From Streptomyces sp. CA-278952 (GTDB lineage: Bacteria > Actinomycetota > Actinomycetes > Streptomycetales > Streptomycetaceae): 64,000 nucleotides of DNA. The first letter of the stretch is position 1; each line of letters begins with the position of its first letter. This document shows positions 51,178 to 60,140 of the stretch, piece by piece. A model generated the notes under the pieces. The model worked only from the letters and a program-made list of their open reading frames with translations. It did not search any database and had not been told where the DNA came from. The stretch lies in assembly GCF_028747205.1 (NCBI RefSeq), contig NZ_CP112880.1, positions 7,475,501-7,539,500 of the forward strand, read 5' to 3'. Made by a program: the position numbers and the translations under genes.

Positions 51178-51443
51178 CCCGGCCTCCTGTAGGTCCGCCC
51201 GTCCGTTGCCCTGCCGGTCCGAACGTCGGATGCAGCCTACGACGGACCTCCGGCGCACGGCCGGTGTCCCCGGTGCGACGGGCGGCGGATGTTTGGCAGG
51301 GCCGTTCGGGGTCACTCCACTACAGCGGCGCGAGCCACCGGGAACAGACACGCCCAGGTAGCCGACCCTGAGGTGCGCGCCGGGGACGAGGAGACATGAA
51401 CCGATCGACGGTGGAACCACCACCGACCGCACAGGAGGACTCG

Positions 51444-51620
51444 ATGCGTGACGTTCGCAGGATCTTGCGGGCCAAGGTACTGAAGGCCCGCGGACTGGCC
51501 ACGGAATCGGACGGCAAGGCGCTCGACGACCAGGACCGCAAGGAGGAGGGCCGACGCCGGCAGGCCGAGGCGCGCCGCCAGGAGCGGCAGGCCCGCCCCG
51601 ACGGGCGTCCCGGCCGTTGA
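51444..51620 (+). CDS. Small charged protein of unknown function
   Basis: This 58-residue protein is very rich in arginine, lysine, glutamate and glutamine (DQDRKEEGRRRQAEARRQER) and probably forms one long helix. I do not recognise the family. The ATG at 51444 has AGGAGG seven bases before it, so it looks translated; a longer in-frame start at 51396 has a poorer site. Its stop overlaps a TTG that may start the methyltransferase gene, so it leads the four-gene operon at 51.4-53.7 kb. Confidence 0.6.
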   Translation: MRDVRRILRAKVLKARGLATESDGKALDDQDRKEEGRRRQAEARRQERQARPDGRPGR

Positions 51621-52381
51621 ACGGGCCAGAGGTTCGGGTACCCGAGGGCGAGGACGGCCCCGTGGCGCGGCAGGCCCCGCCGTCCGCGCCCGGCAGGACC
51701 CGGCGGCCGGGCGCGGAAGCTCCGCGGCCGGGCCGGGTCGTACGGCTCCCCGGCGTCTACCGGCCACAGACCGACACACTTCTCCTCGCCCTGGCCATGC
51801 GCCGCGAGGGGATCGGCCCGGGCACGGACCTGCTGGACCTCTGCACCGGGAGCGGCGCGCTGGCCCTGCACGCCGCCCGGCTCGGCGCCCGCGTCACCGC
51901 CGTGGACATCAGCCGCCGGGCCGTCGCGTCCGCACGGCTGAACACCGCGCTCGCCCGCCTGCCGGTCACCGTACGCAGGGGTGACCTGCTCGGGGCCCTG
52001 CCCGGCCGCACGTTCGACGCCGTCGTCAGCAACCCCCCGTACGTTCCGGCCCCCGGCCCATCGGTGCCACGGCACGGGCCCGGCCGCTCCTGGGACGCGG
52101 GCCCCGAAGGGCGGGTGATTCTCGACCGCATCTGTGACGACGCCTTCGCCGCGCTGCGCCCCGGCGGGCTGCTCCTGCTGGTCCAGTCGGGGCTGAGCCG
52201 CCCCGAGGAGACGGTCGGCCGGCTTACCGCGGCCGGACTGGACGTCACCGTGACCGACCGGGTGACGATCCCGTTCGGGCCGGTCACCCGAGGCCGGGCC
52301 GCCTGGCTGCGGGACAAGGGACTGCTGCGGGACCGTCTGGACAGGGAAGAGCTGGTGGTGATCCGTGCCCGGAAGGAATGA
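51617..52381 (+). CDS. HemK-like class I SAM methyltransferase
   Basis: This 254-residue methyltransferase has the SAM loop LLDLCTGSGALAL (residues 72-84), the acidic AVDIS ribose-binding site and the N6/N5-glutamine-type catalytic motif NPPY (139-142). The HemK/PrmC helical N-domain is missing, so it may modify a small molecule or another protein. The start is uncertain: TTG at 51617 overlaps the previous gene, while GTG at 51662 is also possible because the first 40 residues carry no domain. It overlaps the CDGSH gene by 17 bases. Confidence 0.85.
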   Translation: MNGPEVRVPEGEDGPVARQAPPSAPGRTRRPGAEAPRPGRVVRLPGVYRPQTDTLLLALAMRREGIGPGTDLLDLCTGSGALALHAARLGARVTAVDISRRAVASARLNTALARLPVTVRRGDLLGALPGRTFDAVVSNPPYVPAPGPSVPRHGPGRSWDAGPEGRVILDRICDDAFAALRPGGLLLLVQSGLSRPEETVGRLTAAGLDVTVTDRVTIPFGPVTRGRAAWLRDKGLLRDRLDREELVVIRARKE

Positions 52382-52628
52382 GACGCCCCGCCGCGTGGTG
52401 GTGAACCGGGAAGGCCCGATCCTCGTGGAAGGGCCGGTCGAGGTCGTGGGCGACGACGGTACGACGACCCGGTCCGACCGCTTCACCGTCGCCATCTGCA
52501 CCTGCCGCCGCAGCCGCACCCAACCGTGGTGCGACACCAGCCACCGCCGCCGCAAGCCGGCCGGGCCCGCCGGGGCCCCGCCCGGCGGCCGACAGCCCCA
52601 GGAGGGCGAGGAGGAGTCCCGACCGTGA
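52365..52628 (+). CDS. CDGSH-type iron-sulfur protein
   Basis: This 87-residue protein has one CDGSH-type motif CTCRRSRTQPWCDTSH, giving the three cysteines (45, 47, 56) and one histidine (60) that hold a redox-active 2Fe-2S cluster. A basic, proline-rich tail follows. The GTG at 52365 lies inside the methyltransferase gene, and the stop overlaps the GTG of the di-iron protein gene. Tight coupling suggests it donates electrons to, or senses redox state for, the oxidase-like protein that follows. That is inference. Confidence 0.9.
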   Translation: MPGRNETPRRVVVNREGPILVEGPVEVVGDDGTTTRSDRFTVAICTCRRSRTQPWCDTSHRRRKPAGPAGAPPGGRQPQEGEEESRP

Positions 52629-53656
52629 CGACCCCGGACATCACCATCCACAGGAGCCCCGTGGCGCCTCCCGGACTTCCCCGGGCGCGCGGCCCCCTGA
52701 GCGAGAGCGTCCTCGCCGTGCTGGCGGGCGGCGGAGCCCCTCTGCCCGAAGCCGGTGCGGTCCGCCGCTCCGACCCGTACGGGGACGACCTCCAGCTGCT
52801 CCTCTACGTCCTGTACGAACTCCACTACCGGGGCTTCGCGGGCGTGGACGAGCGCCTGGAATGGGATCCCGCCCTGCTCGCGGTGCGCGCGGCGGCCGAG
52901 GACGTCTTCCTCGACGCGCTGCGCCGCGACAGCGGCCCCGGCGGGAAGGACGTGGCACAGGCGGTCGACGCGCTCCAGCTGGAACCCGTGAGGGACGACG
53001 GCCACAGCGTCAGCCACCACCTCCGCCGGGAGGGGGAGCTGTGGCAACTGCGCGAGTACGCCGCCGTGCGCTCCCTCTACCACCTCAAGGAAGCCGACCC
53101 GCACCTGTGGGTGGTGCCCAGGCTCCACGGCCGGGCGAAGGCGGCGATGGTCGCCATCGAGTTCGACGAATTCGGAGCGGGCCGGGCCGAGGACATCCAC
53201 GCCCAGCTCTTCGCCGACCTGATGACCGACCTCGGCCTCGACGCGCGGTACGGCCGCTACCTCGACGCCGCGCCCGCCCAGGCCCTGGCCACCGTCAACC
53301 TGATGTCCCTCTTCGGTCTGCACCGGCGGCTGCGCGGCGCGCTCGTCGGGCACTTCGCCACCGTGGAGATCACCTCGCCCCCCGGGTCGAGGAGACTGGC
53401 CGAGGCGCTGCGCCGCGCGGGCGCGGGCCCCGCCGCCCAGCGGTTCTACGACGAGCACGTGGAAGCCGACGCGGTCCACGAACAGGTGGTGCGCCACGAG
53501 GTGATCGGCGGCCTGCTGGAGGACGAGCCCGGCCTGGCGGCGGACGTCGTCCTGGGCATCGAGGCCACCGGCCACCTGGAAGACCTCCTCGGGGACCACC
53601 TGCTGGCGGCGTGGCGTGAGGGGCGGTCCGTGCTGCGCACACCCCTGGAGCCCTGA
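52625..53656 (+). CDS. Iron-containing redox enzyme, heme-oxygenase-like di-iron fold
   Basis: This 343-residue protein is of the Haem_oxygenas_2/HDO superfamily. Candidate metal ligands fall in the helices REYAAVRSLYHLKEADPH (Glu144, Glu156, His160), AIEFDEFGAGRAEDIHAQLF (Glu179, His192) and EHVEADAVHEQ (Asp282, His285). HDO enzymes such as UndA, BesC and SznF carry out oxygen-dependent oxidations, often in natural-product pathways. The GTG at 52625 overlaps the CDGSH stop. A short downstream hairpin lies before the convergent GAF-ANTAR gene. The substrate is unknown. Confidence 0.87.
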   Translation: MTTPDITIHRSPVAPPGLPRARGPLSESVLAVLAGGGAPLPEAGAVRRSDPYGDDLQLLLYVLYELHYRGFAGVDERLEWDPALLAVRAAAEDVFLDALRRDSGPGGKDVAQAVDALQLEPVRDDGHSVSHHLRREGELWQLREYAAVRSLYHLKEADPHLWVVPRLHGRAKAAMVAIEFDEFGAGRAEDIHAQLFADLMTDLGLDARYGRYLDAAPAQALATVNLMSLFGLHRRLRGALVGHFATVEITSPPGSRRLAEALRRAGAGPAAQRFYDEHVEADAVHEQVVRHEVIGGLLEDEPGLAADVVLGIEATGHLEDLLGDHLLAAWREGRSVLRTPLEP

Positions 53657-53938
53657 GAGCCCCATGTCGGGTGAAGCCCCGAGAGCCGTGTGTCAGCCGG
53701 GGCCCGCACTTCTTTCTCCGGGAGCGCGTCCACCGCGTTTCCCGCACGGATCCCACGGAACAACGCACACGGTCGCGCCGCCCGGGAGATGTCCTCAGGA
53801 GTGGCGACTCCGGAGCCGGCGGACGGCGCCGATGGCTGCTTTCCGAACCGTTCGGCGCCTGAGATCCGCGTACGCCGGATACCTGAGGGAGGAGTACCCC
53901 CGCAGCGAACGTCAAACATGCCGTGTGCCGTACCGCTG

Positions 53939-53958
53939 CCCCGCGGCTCCTCGCGGGG
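53939..53958. terminator. Hairpin between convergent di-iron and GAF-ANTAR genes
   Basis: CCCCGCG (53939-53945) and CGCGGGG (53952-53958) form a 7-bp stem with a six-base loop just after the leftward GAF-ANTAR stop. The rest of the 307-base gap (53657-53963) shows no credible gene. Confidence 0.45.
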
Positions 53959-53963
53959 CCGGA

Positions 53964-54701
53964 TCACGGACGCGGGCGCAGGCGGGAGCCACCGGGGGGA
54001 GGGCCGCCGGAGACGCTGCTGACCAGTCGCGCGCAGAGGTCGCGGAGCTTGACGTTGCGGTGCTGCGAGGCGGTGCGCAGGGTCTGGAGCGCTTCCTCGG
54101 AAGTGCAGCGGCGCTGGTGCATGACGATGCCGGCCGCCTGGTCGATCACCGTGCGGGACCGGAGCGCCGCCTCCAGATCGGCGGTGAAGGTCCGCGTGTC
54201 CGAGAGCCGCTGGGCCAGTGCGACGGCCCCGGTCGCCTGGGCGGCGAGCGCGCGCAGCCCGCTGAGGTCGGCGTCGGCGAAGCCGTTCTCCTTGGGCGCG
54301 TACAGATTCAGCGCGCCCGCCGTGTGGGAGTGCGCCGCGATCGGCAGCGACAGCGACGACAGGGTGCCGGCGGCGACGGCGAAGGCGGGGTAGCCGTTCC
54401 ACCGGCTCTCCTCGCGCATGTCCTCCACGCGGACCTCGTGTCCCTCGCGCAGGGCCTGCAGGCAGGGGCCGTCGTCCTGCCCGTACTGGGCCTCGTCCAG
54501 CAGCGGGGCGCTGGTGCCCGCGCTCGCCACGGTCAGGGGGCGGTTCTCACGCTCCAGCGTGACTCCGCAGCCCTCGGCCGTGGGCGACAGGTCCAGCGCC
54601 CCCCGGGCCAGGGCTCCGAGGAATTCGTCCAGGGTGTCGGTCTCCAGGAGGAGGGAGACAAGGTCCGGCGGCCTCGGAGTGAGCACTCCGTCGTCGCTCA
54701 T
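53964..54701 (-). CDS. GAF-ANTAR RNA-binding antiterminator regulator, first copy
   Basis: This 245-residue protein has an N-terminal GAF sensor (about residues 20-165, with DEAQYGQDDGPCLQAL and LSLPIAAHSHTAGALNLYAP). The C-terminal ANTAR domain (about 175-232) has AALRSRTVIDQAAGIVMHQRRCTSEEALQTL. ANTAR domains bind paired hairpins in nascent RNA and prevent termination. The ATG at 54701 has GGAAGGGAG upstream; the open frame beyond it is not coding. It is divergent from the STAS gene and clearly paralogous to the gene at 55.8 kb. Confidence 0.92.
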   Translation of the reverse strand: MSDDGVLTPRPPDLVSLLLETDTLDEFLGALARGALDLSPTAEGCGVTLERENRPLTVASAGTSAPLLDEAQYGQDDGPCLQALREGHEVRVEDMREESRWNGYPAFAVAAGTLSSLSLPIAAHSHTAGALNLYAPKENGFADADLSGLRALAAQATGAVALAQRLSDTRTFTADLEAALRSRTVIDQAAGIVMHQRRCTSEEALQTLRTASQHRNVKLRDLCARLVSSVSGGPPPGGSRLRPRP

Positions 54702-54896
54702 GGTCGCTCCCTTCCGGGCCTGAACCCTGTGACCAGCATCGCACTGTACCCGCCGCGCCGCGCCGCTTGCCGGGCGTGACCGCCCCTGTCGCAGCGGACC
54801 GCCGCGCACAACAGGTGTCGGTCGCCGCAGAGCGGGCAGGCGCGTACGGAGGTCAGGAAGCGGCCGCGCCCTCAGCCCTGCCTCCCTGGAGTGTTC

Positions 54897-55373
54897 ATGT
54901 TCCTGCTCAGCTATCACCTCGACGCCGCGCACCTGGTCGTAGAACTGGGCGCGGTGGTCGACCTCGACAACGAGGCGACGATCGAGCGCGAAATAGTCCG
55001 CCTGCTGCCGTGCTGCGGTCCCTGGGCCCTCATCGTGCACCTCCGCACCCCCCTGCTCACCCCCCGGGCCCTGGGACTGCTCCTGCGAGTACGCGGCCGG
55101 TCCGAGGAGCGCGGTGTGCCGATGGTGGTCGTGGCCGGGTACGACACGGCCCGCGAGGCGCTGAGCGCCGCCGGTCTCCACCGCGTACTGAGGGTCGCGC
55201 CGACCCTTCAGGGCGCGATGTCACGCAGCCGGGGCTGCCGGCCGGAGTCGGAGGCGTCCCCGGACGGGAAGTGTGGCGACCGGCACAGTGCGGCGTCTTC
55301 CGGCAGGCCCGCGCAGCGGCCGATCGGCCCGTACGCCGACACCTCCCGCCCCCGCTACCCGGGAGAGCGCTGA
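54897..55373 (+). CDS. STAS-domain (anti-sigma-factor antagonist-like) protein
   Basis: This 158-residue protein has a STAS-like fold over residues 1-105: LDAAHLVVELGAVVDLDNEATIEREI, ALIVHLRTPLLTPRALGLLLRV and VPMVVVAGYDTAREALSAAGLHRVLRV. The serine or threonine normally phosphorylated by an anti-sigma kinase is not obvious: the usual DSS/DST turn reads RTPLLT. It may therefore act without phosphorylation. A disordered tail follows. The ATG at 54897 has TGGAG before it. It lies between the two GAF-ANTAR genes. Confidence 0.8.
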   Translation: MFLLSYHLDAAHLVVELGAVVDLDNEATIEREIVRLLPCCGPWALIVHLRTPLLTPRALGLLLRVRGRSEERGVPMVVVAGYDTAREALSAAGLHRVLRVAPTLQGAMSRSRGCRPESEASPDGKCGDRHSAASSGRPAQRPIGPYADTSRPRYPGER

Positions 55374-55842
55374 CGGGGCGGACCCCGAGCGGGCTGATCC
55401 GGACGGACAGGCCGGGCCGGTCCGCACCGGGCGAGAGGGCATAATGAAGGGCTGGAGGTCAGGAAACGGCCCTTGAGAATTCTTCCTGCCTCCGTGGAGT
55501 GTCCCGTGAACCTCTGTCCTCGCGCCCGTGCCGCCCTTTCGGCTCCGGCCACCCGCGCTTTCGGCGCCCCGCACGCTTCTGTACGGGCGGCCCGCGGCCG
55601 GCCACCCGCGGCGAGGCCCCACTCCGCAGACGTCCCGCCAACAGCCGCTGTCCCGACGGCCGGCGCGCCCGCCACTCGGCGGCCGTCCCGCGACGACGTC
55701 TGACCCCCTCACCACCGCCCCACGCCCGGAGCCCGCTCGGCGCCTCGGTGCGTAGGTGGCGGCTGCCCCGTCCCGGCGGCCCGGACCGTGCCGCCCAGCT
55801 CTGCCCCGCCCTTTCGGAAGGCGGGTCACCGCCCAGAACGAG
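55374..55842. other. 469-base gap before the second GAF-ANTAR gene
   Basis: This long gap has no gene I can support. A GTG at 55506 with GGAG upstream opens a 65-codon frame, but the product is a low-complexity Ala/Pro/Arg chain. CATAAT at 55439-55444 might be a -10 box. Because the downstream gene encodes an ANTAR regulator, a structured leader RNA here is possible, but no convincing paired hairpins with the ANTAR hexaloop were found by eye. Confidence 0.4.
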
Positions 55843-56577
55843 ATGATCATGACTGACAGGCCCGTGGCCGAGGCGCCGGACACGACCGCGCTGCTCCTGG
55901 AGACGAAGTCGCTGGACGAATTCCTGCACGCACTCGCCCGCAGCGCCCTCGCCCTGGTGGAGGAGGCCGACGGCTGCGGTATCACGGTGGAGCGCAAGGG
56001 ACGTCCCGTCACCGTCTCCAGCGTGGGGGCCAGCGCCACGAAGCTGGACGAGGCCCAGTACGGGCAGGACGACGGCCCCTGCCTCCAGGCGATGCGCACC
56101 GGCCGCGAGGTCAGTGTGCCGGACACCCTGCGGGAGAGCCGCTGGGCCGACTACCCCGCCTACGCCGCGGTCTGCGGTGCCCGGTCGTCACTGTCCCTGC
56201 CCATCGCGCCCCACAGCCACACGGCCGGTGCCCTCAACCTGTACGCGCCCCTCCCGCACGCGTTCGACACGGCCGACCTGACGGCGCTGAGACTGCTCAC
56301 CGCGCAGGCCACCGGGGCCATCGCGCTGGCCCAGCGCATCGCGGACACCGAGGAGTTCGCCGCCGATCTGGAGGCCGCCCTGCGGTCGCGCACCGTCATC
56401 GACCAGGCGATCGGCGTGGTCGTCGGCCAGCAACGCTGCTCCCCGGAGAAGGCCTTCGACGTACTGCGCACGGCATCGCAGCATCGCAACATCAAGCTGC
56501 GCGAACTCTGCGCCGAGTTGATCGCCAGCATCACGGGCGAGGTCCCGCCCGAGGGCCGGATCCAGCCCCGGGGCTGA
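55843..56577 (+). CDS. GAF-ANTAR RNA-binding antiterminator regulator, second copy
   Basis: This 244-residue protein has a GAF domain (DEAQYGQDDGPCLQAM, LSLPIAPHSHTAGALNLYAP) and an ANTAR domain (AALRSRTVIDQAIGVVVGQQRCSPEKAFDVL). It is closely similar to the first copy along its whole length, including the ending TASQHRNIKLRELCAELIASI. The start is ATG at 55843 or, six bases later, 55849; both have weak ribosome sites. It lies 129 bases before the ATP-grasp gene. Its leader is unusually long, so it may also control its own mRNA. Confidence 0.9.
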   Translation: MIMTDRPVAEAPDTTALLLETKSLDEFLHALARSALALVEEADGCGITVERKGRPVTVSSVGASATKLDEAQYGQDDGPCLQAMRTGREVSVPDTLRESRWADYPAYAAVCGARSSLSLPIAPHSHTAGALNLYAPLPHAFDTADLTALRLLTAQATGAIALAQRIADTEEFAADLEAALRSRTVIDQAIGVVVGQQRCSPEKAFDVLRTASQHRNIKLRELCAELIASITGEVPPEGRIQPRG

Positions 56578-56706
56578 ATCCCCGGGGCTGCGGAATTCTC
56601 GAACCGAAGCGGACCATTTCGGCCCCCTGTTCGGTGCAGCGCGTTTGAACTCGCGCGCAGGGGTAGACGGCGCAGATCCCGGACGACCTGTACGAAAGGA
56701 GATCCT

Positions 56707-58023
56707 GTGCCCCGAGATCGCCGCAAGAACATCTTCGTCATCGGAATGGACGAGGCGAATCTGCGGACCCTGGAGGCTGTTCCGGACGCCGACGGCCACC
56801 GTCTCCATCCGCTGCTCAGCATCAAGGAGTTGCAGGAGGAGAGCCACACCGTCGACGAGCTGATGACCCGCGCACGTGCCGTGCTCGACGCGCATGAGGG
56901 GGACATCGACGCGATCGTCGGCTACTGGGACTTCCCCGTGAGCACCCTCGTACCCATGCTGAGCAGGGAGTACGGCACGACCAGTACCGGCCTGGAGTCC
57001 GTGGTCAAGTGTGAGCACAAGTACTGGAGCCGGCTGGAGCAGCAGAAGGTCATCGACGAACACCCCCGCTTCGGCCGGGTGGATCTGCAGAGCGACGATC
57101 CGCGACCACCGGACGGCGTGACCTTCCCCATGTGGCTCAAGCCCGCTCTGTCCTACTCCTCCGAGCTGGCGTTCGGCGTCTCGGACATGACGGAATTCCG
57201 GACGGCGGTCAAGGAGATACGCGGCGGGATAGCCCGGGTGGGGAAGCCCTTCGAAGCCGTACTCGATCTTCTGGAACTGCCGCCGGAGATGGCGGGAGTC
57301 GGCGGGCAGGTCTGTCTGGCCGAGGAGGCCATGACCGGTATCCAGGTGGCCGTCGAGGGATATGTGCACCAGGGCGAGGTCACCGTCTACGGCGTGCTCG
57401 ATTCGATCAACTACCCCGACTCCTCGTCGTTCCTGCGCCACCAGTACCCCAGCGCCCTCCCGGCCCCGGTGATCCAGCGGCTGCACGAGGTCAGCGAACG
57501 CACCATGCGACAGATCGGCATGGACGCGGCGACCTTCAGCATCGAGTACTTCTACGACCCGAAGACCGCCGACATCAGCCTGCTGGAGATCAACCCCCGG
57601 CACTCCCAGTCGCACGCGGAGTTGTTCGCGTTCGTCGACGGTGTGCCCAACCACCATCGGATGTTCCGGCTCGCCCTGGGCGGCGACCCGGCCCTGCCGC
57701 CCGGCGGAGGCCGCTACAGGGTGGCCGCCAAGTGGTACTACCGCTGGTTCGGCGAAGGGCGCGTCCACCAGGTACCCACCGCCGAGGAGATCGCCGCCAT
57801 CGAGCGGGAGATCCCGGGTGTCCACATCGACATGGTCCCCTCCGAGGGCCAGCGACTCTCCTCGGTCAAGGGCCAGGACAGCTACAGCTACGAGGTCGCC
57901 CACATCTTCACCGGCGGCGACGACGAGAACGACCTGCGCCGCAAGTTCGACGCGTGCGTCGCAGCCCTCGGTCTGAGTTTCGACGAGACGGAGCCGGGCG
58001 GGCGCGGCCGGAATTCTTCGTGA
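56707..58023 (+). CDS. ATP-grasp domain enzyme of unknown substrate
   Basis: This 438-residue ATP-grasp enzyme has an N-terminal pre-ATP-grasp domain (NIFVIGMDEANLRTLEAV) and the ATP-binding lysine in MWLKPALSYSSELAFGV (Lys145). The metal ligands are Glu280 in FSIEYF, and Glu294 and Asn296 in LLEINPRHSQSH. Such enzymes join a carboxylate to an amine or thiol through an acyl phosphate. I could not assign a known subfamily such as carbamoyl-phosphate or biotin enzymes. The GTG at 56707 has AAAGGAG seven bases upstream. The S15-type hydrolase gene follows after 56 bases. Confidence 0.88.
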   Translation: MPRDRRKNIFVIGMDEANLRTLEAVPDADGHRLHPLLSIKELQEESHTVDELMTRARAVLDAHEGDIDAIVGYWDFPVSTLVPMLSREYGTTSTGLESVVKCEHKYWSRLEQQKVIDEHPRFGRVDLQSDDPRPPDGVTFPMWLKPALSYSSELAFGVSDMTEFRTAVKEIRGGIARVGKPFEAVLDLLELPPEMAGVGGQVCLAEEAMTGIQVAVEGYVHQGEVTVYGVLDSINYPDSSSFLRHQYPSALPAPVIQRLHEVSERTMRQIGMDAATFSIEYFYDPKTADISLLEINPRHSQSHAELFAFVDGVPNHHRMFRLALGGDPALPPGGGRYRVAAKWYYRWFGEGRVHQVPTAEEIAAIEREIPGVHIDMVPSEGQRLSSVKGQDSYSYEVAHIFTGGDDENDLRRKFDACVAALGLSFDETEPGGRGRNSS

Positions 58024-58079
58024 CGCCCCGGGTACCCGCCCCCACCGGACCCGACGTCAGGAAGGAAGCCGCTGTCCGT

Positions 58080-60113
58080 ATGCGATACGTCGAGCAACTC
58101 CCGTACGAAACGGGGGAAGAGAAGCACGTCACCATCACCATGACGGACGGGGTGCGCCTGTCGGCCAGGATCTGGCGGCCCGCCTCGTCCGACGGGGAGC
58201 CGGTCCCCGCGGTCGTGGAGTGCATCCCCTACCGCAAGAACGACCTCACCTCGACCCGTGACGCGATCCATCACCCGTACATCGCGGGCCACGGCTACGC
58301 CTGTGTACGCGTGGACCTGCGGGGGACGGGCGAGTCGGAGGGCGTGCTCCTGGACGAGTACCTGGAGCGGGAGCAGCGCGACACCGAAGAGGTGCTGGCC
58401 TGGGTCGCCGCACAGCCCTGGTGCGACGGGAAGACCGGCATGATGGGCATCTCCTGGGGCGCCTTCGCCGCCCTCCAGACGGCGGCCCGGCGGCCCGAGA
58501 GCCTGAAGGCCATCGTCATCGCCTCGTTCACCGACAACCGGTACGCGGACGACATGCACTACCTCGGTGGCGCCATGCTCTCCGACAACCTGGCCGAGGC
58601 CGGCACGATGTTCGCGTACGCCACCTGCCCGCCCGACCCCGAAGTGGTCGGGGAGCGGTGGCGCGACATGTGGCGGGAACGGCTGGAAGCCGCCCGGCCC
58701 TGGGTCCTCGAATGGCTCCGCCACCCGCACCGCGACGCCTACTGGCAGCACGCCTCGCTCAACGAGGACTACGCCCGGCTGCGGTGCCCCGTCCTCGCCT
58801 CCAGCGGCTGGGCCGACGGGTACTCCAACGCCGTCACCCGGCTCCTGGCCAACGTGGACGTCCCCCGCAAGGGGCTGATCGGCCCCTGGTCCCACAAGCT
58901 GCCGCACCTCGGCGAGCCCGGCCCGGCCATCGGTTACCTCCAGGAAGTCGTCAAGTGGTGGGACCACTGGCTCAAGGGCGTCGACAACGGGGTCATGGAC
59001 GGGCCGATGCTCCGGACCTGGATGCAGGACAGCGTCCCGCCCTCCACGTCGTACGAGGAGCGCCCCGGCCGCTGGGTCGCCGAGCCCTCCTGGCCCTCAC
59101 CGCGGATCAAGGAAACGGCGTACCCGCTGCGGGGCTCCGCCATCGTGATGGCGGACGACCGGGAGCCACCGCCGAACGGTCGGACGCGTACGGTCCAGTC
59201 GCCGCTCTCCGTCGGCCAGTTCGCCGGCAAGTGGGCGTCCTACAACGCGCCCCCCGACCTGCCCTACGACCAGCGTGAGGAGGACGGCGGCTCCCTGGTC
59301 TTCGAGACCGAACCGCTCGCCGAGCGGATGGAGATCCTCGGCTCGCCGTCCGTCTGCCTGGAGGTGTCGGCCTCCGCCCCCGTCGCCCAGATCACCGCCA
59401 GGATCTCCGACGTCGCACCGGACGGCCGCGCCACCCGCGTCACGTACGGCGTACTGAACCTCACCCACCGCGAGAGCGACGAGCACCCCCGGCCGCTGGA
59501 ACCCGGCCGCCGCTGTCACGCCCGGATCCCGCTGAACGGGGTCGCGCAGGCGTTCCCGCCCGGCCACCGTGTCCGGCTCTCCCTCTCGACCTCGTACTGG
59601 CCCCTGGTGTGGCCGGCGCCGGAGCCCGCCCTGCTCACCGTCCACGAGGACGGCGGCGAGCTGGTTCTGCCCGTACGCCCCACCGAGGAGGCGGACGGCA
59701 TGCCCCAGGCGGACTTCGAGGAGCCGGAGGGGTGCCGACCGCCGCCCGTCACCCGGCTGACCGAACCCGAGCAGGCCTGGAACGTCTCCAGGAGCCTGGT
59801 GGACTACCACTCGGCCCTCGACATCGTGAAGGACCGAGGAACGCAGCGGTACGAGGAGAACGGCATCGAGGTGGGGCTGCGGGCGTGCGAGAGGTACACC
59901 TCCGTGGCCGACGACTTCACCTCCCCGAGCGGCCGGTCCGAGTGGACCATGCGGTTCTCCCGGCCCGGCTGGGATGTGCGGGTCGAGACGAGCACCGTCC
60001 TGACCGCGAACGCGGACGAGTTCATCGTCGACGCCACCCTGGACGGCTATGAAGACGGCCGCCGGGTCTTCTCCCGCACCTGGAACGAGACCGTTCCCCG
60101 CGATCTGGCCTGA
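58080..60113 (+). CDS. CocE/NonD-type hydrolase (X-Pro dipeptidyl-peptidase S15 family)
   Basis: This 677-residue alpha/beta-hydrolase is of the S15 family. The N-terminal catalytic domain has VDLRGTGESEG and nucleophile GISWGAF (Ser125); later come SSGWADGYSNA with the acid and GPWSHKLPH with the histidine. A C-terminal jelly-roll domain (about residues 330-560) has PPGHRVRLSLSTSYWPLVWP, and an extra beta-rich tail follows to the end. Relatives cleave X-Pro dipeptides, acyl esters or glutaryl-amides. No signal peptide is seen. The ATG at 58080 lies after a GGAAGGA at a rather long distance. Coupling with the ATP-grasp gene suggests an amide made and broken by the pair. Confidence 0.88.
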   Translation: MRYVEQLPYETGEEKHVTITMTDGVRLSARIWRPASSDGEPVPAVVECIPYRKNDLTSTRDAIHHPYIAGHGYACVRVDLRGTGESEGVLLDEYLEREQRDTEEVLAWVAAQPWCDGKTGMMGISWGAFAALQTAARRPESLKAIVIASFTDNRYADDMHYLGGAMLSDNLAEAGTMFAYATCPPDPEVVGERWRDMWRERLEAARPWVLEWLRHPHRDAYWQHASLNEDYARLRCPVLASSGWADGYSNAVTRLLANVDVPRKGLIGPWSHKLPHLGEPGPAIGYLQEVVKWWDHWLKGVDNGVMDGPMLRTWMQDSVPPSTSYEERPGRWVAEPSWPSPRIKETAYPLRGSAIVMADDREPPPNGRTRTVQSPLSVGQFAGKWASYNAPPDLPYDQREEDGGSLVFETEPLAERMEILGSPSVCLEVSASAPVAQITARISDVAPDGRATRVTYGVLNLTHRESDEHPRPLEPGRRCHARIPLNGVAQAFPPGHRVRLSLSTSYWPLVWPAPEPALLTVHEDGGELVLPVRPTEEADGMPQADFEEPEGCRPPPVTRLTEPEQAWNVSRSLVDYHSALDIVKDRGTQRYEENGIEVGLRACERYTSVADDFTSPSGRSEWTMRFSRPGWDVRVETSTVLTANADEFIVDATLDGYEDGRRVFSRTWNETVPRDLA

Positions 60114-60140
60114 CGACACGACAGGAGGGTGACACCGCAC

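Noticed and set aside
55473..55703. A 76-codon frame before the second GAF-ANTAR gene
   Set aside because: The composition is biased to Ala/Pro/Arg, there is no domain, and other frames are equally open.
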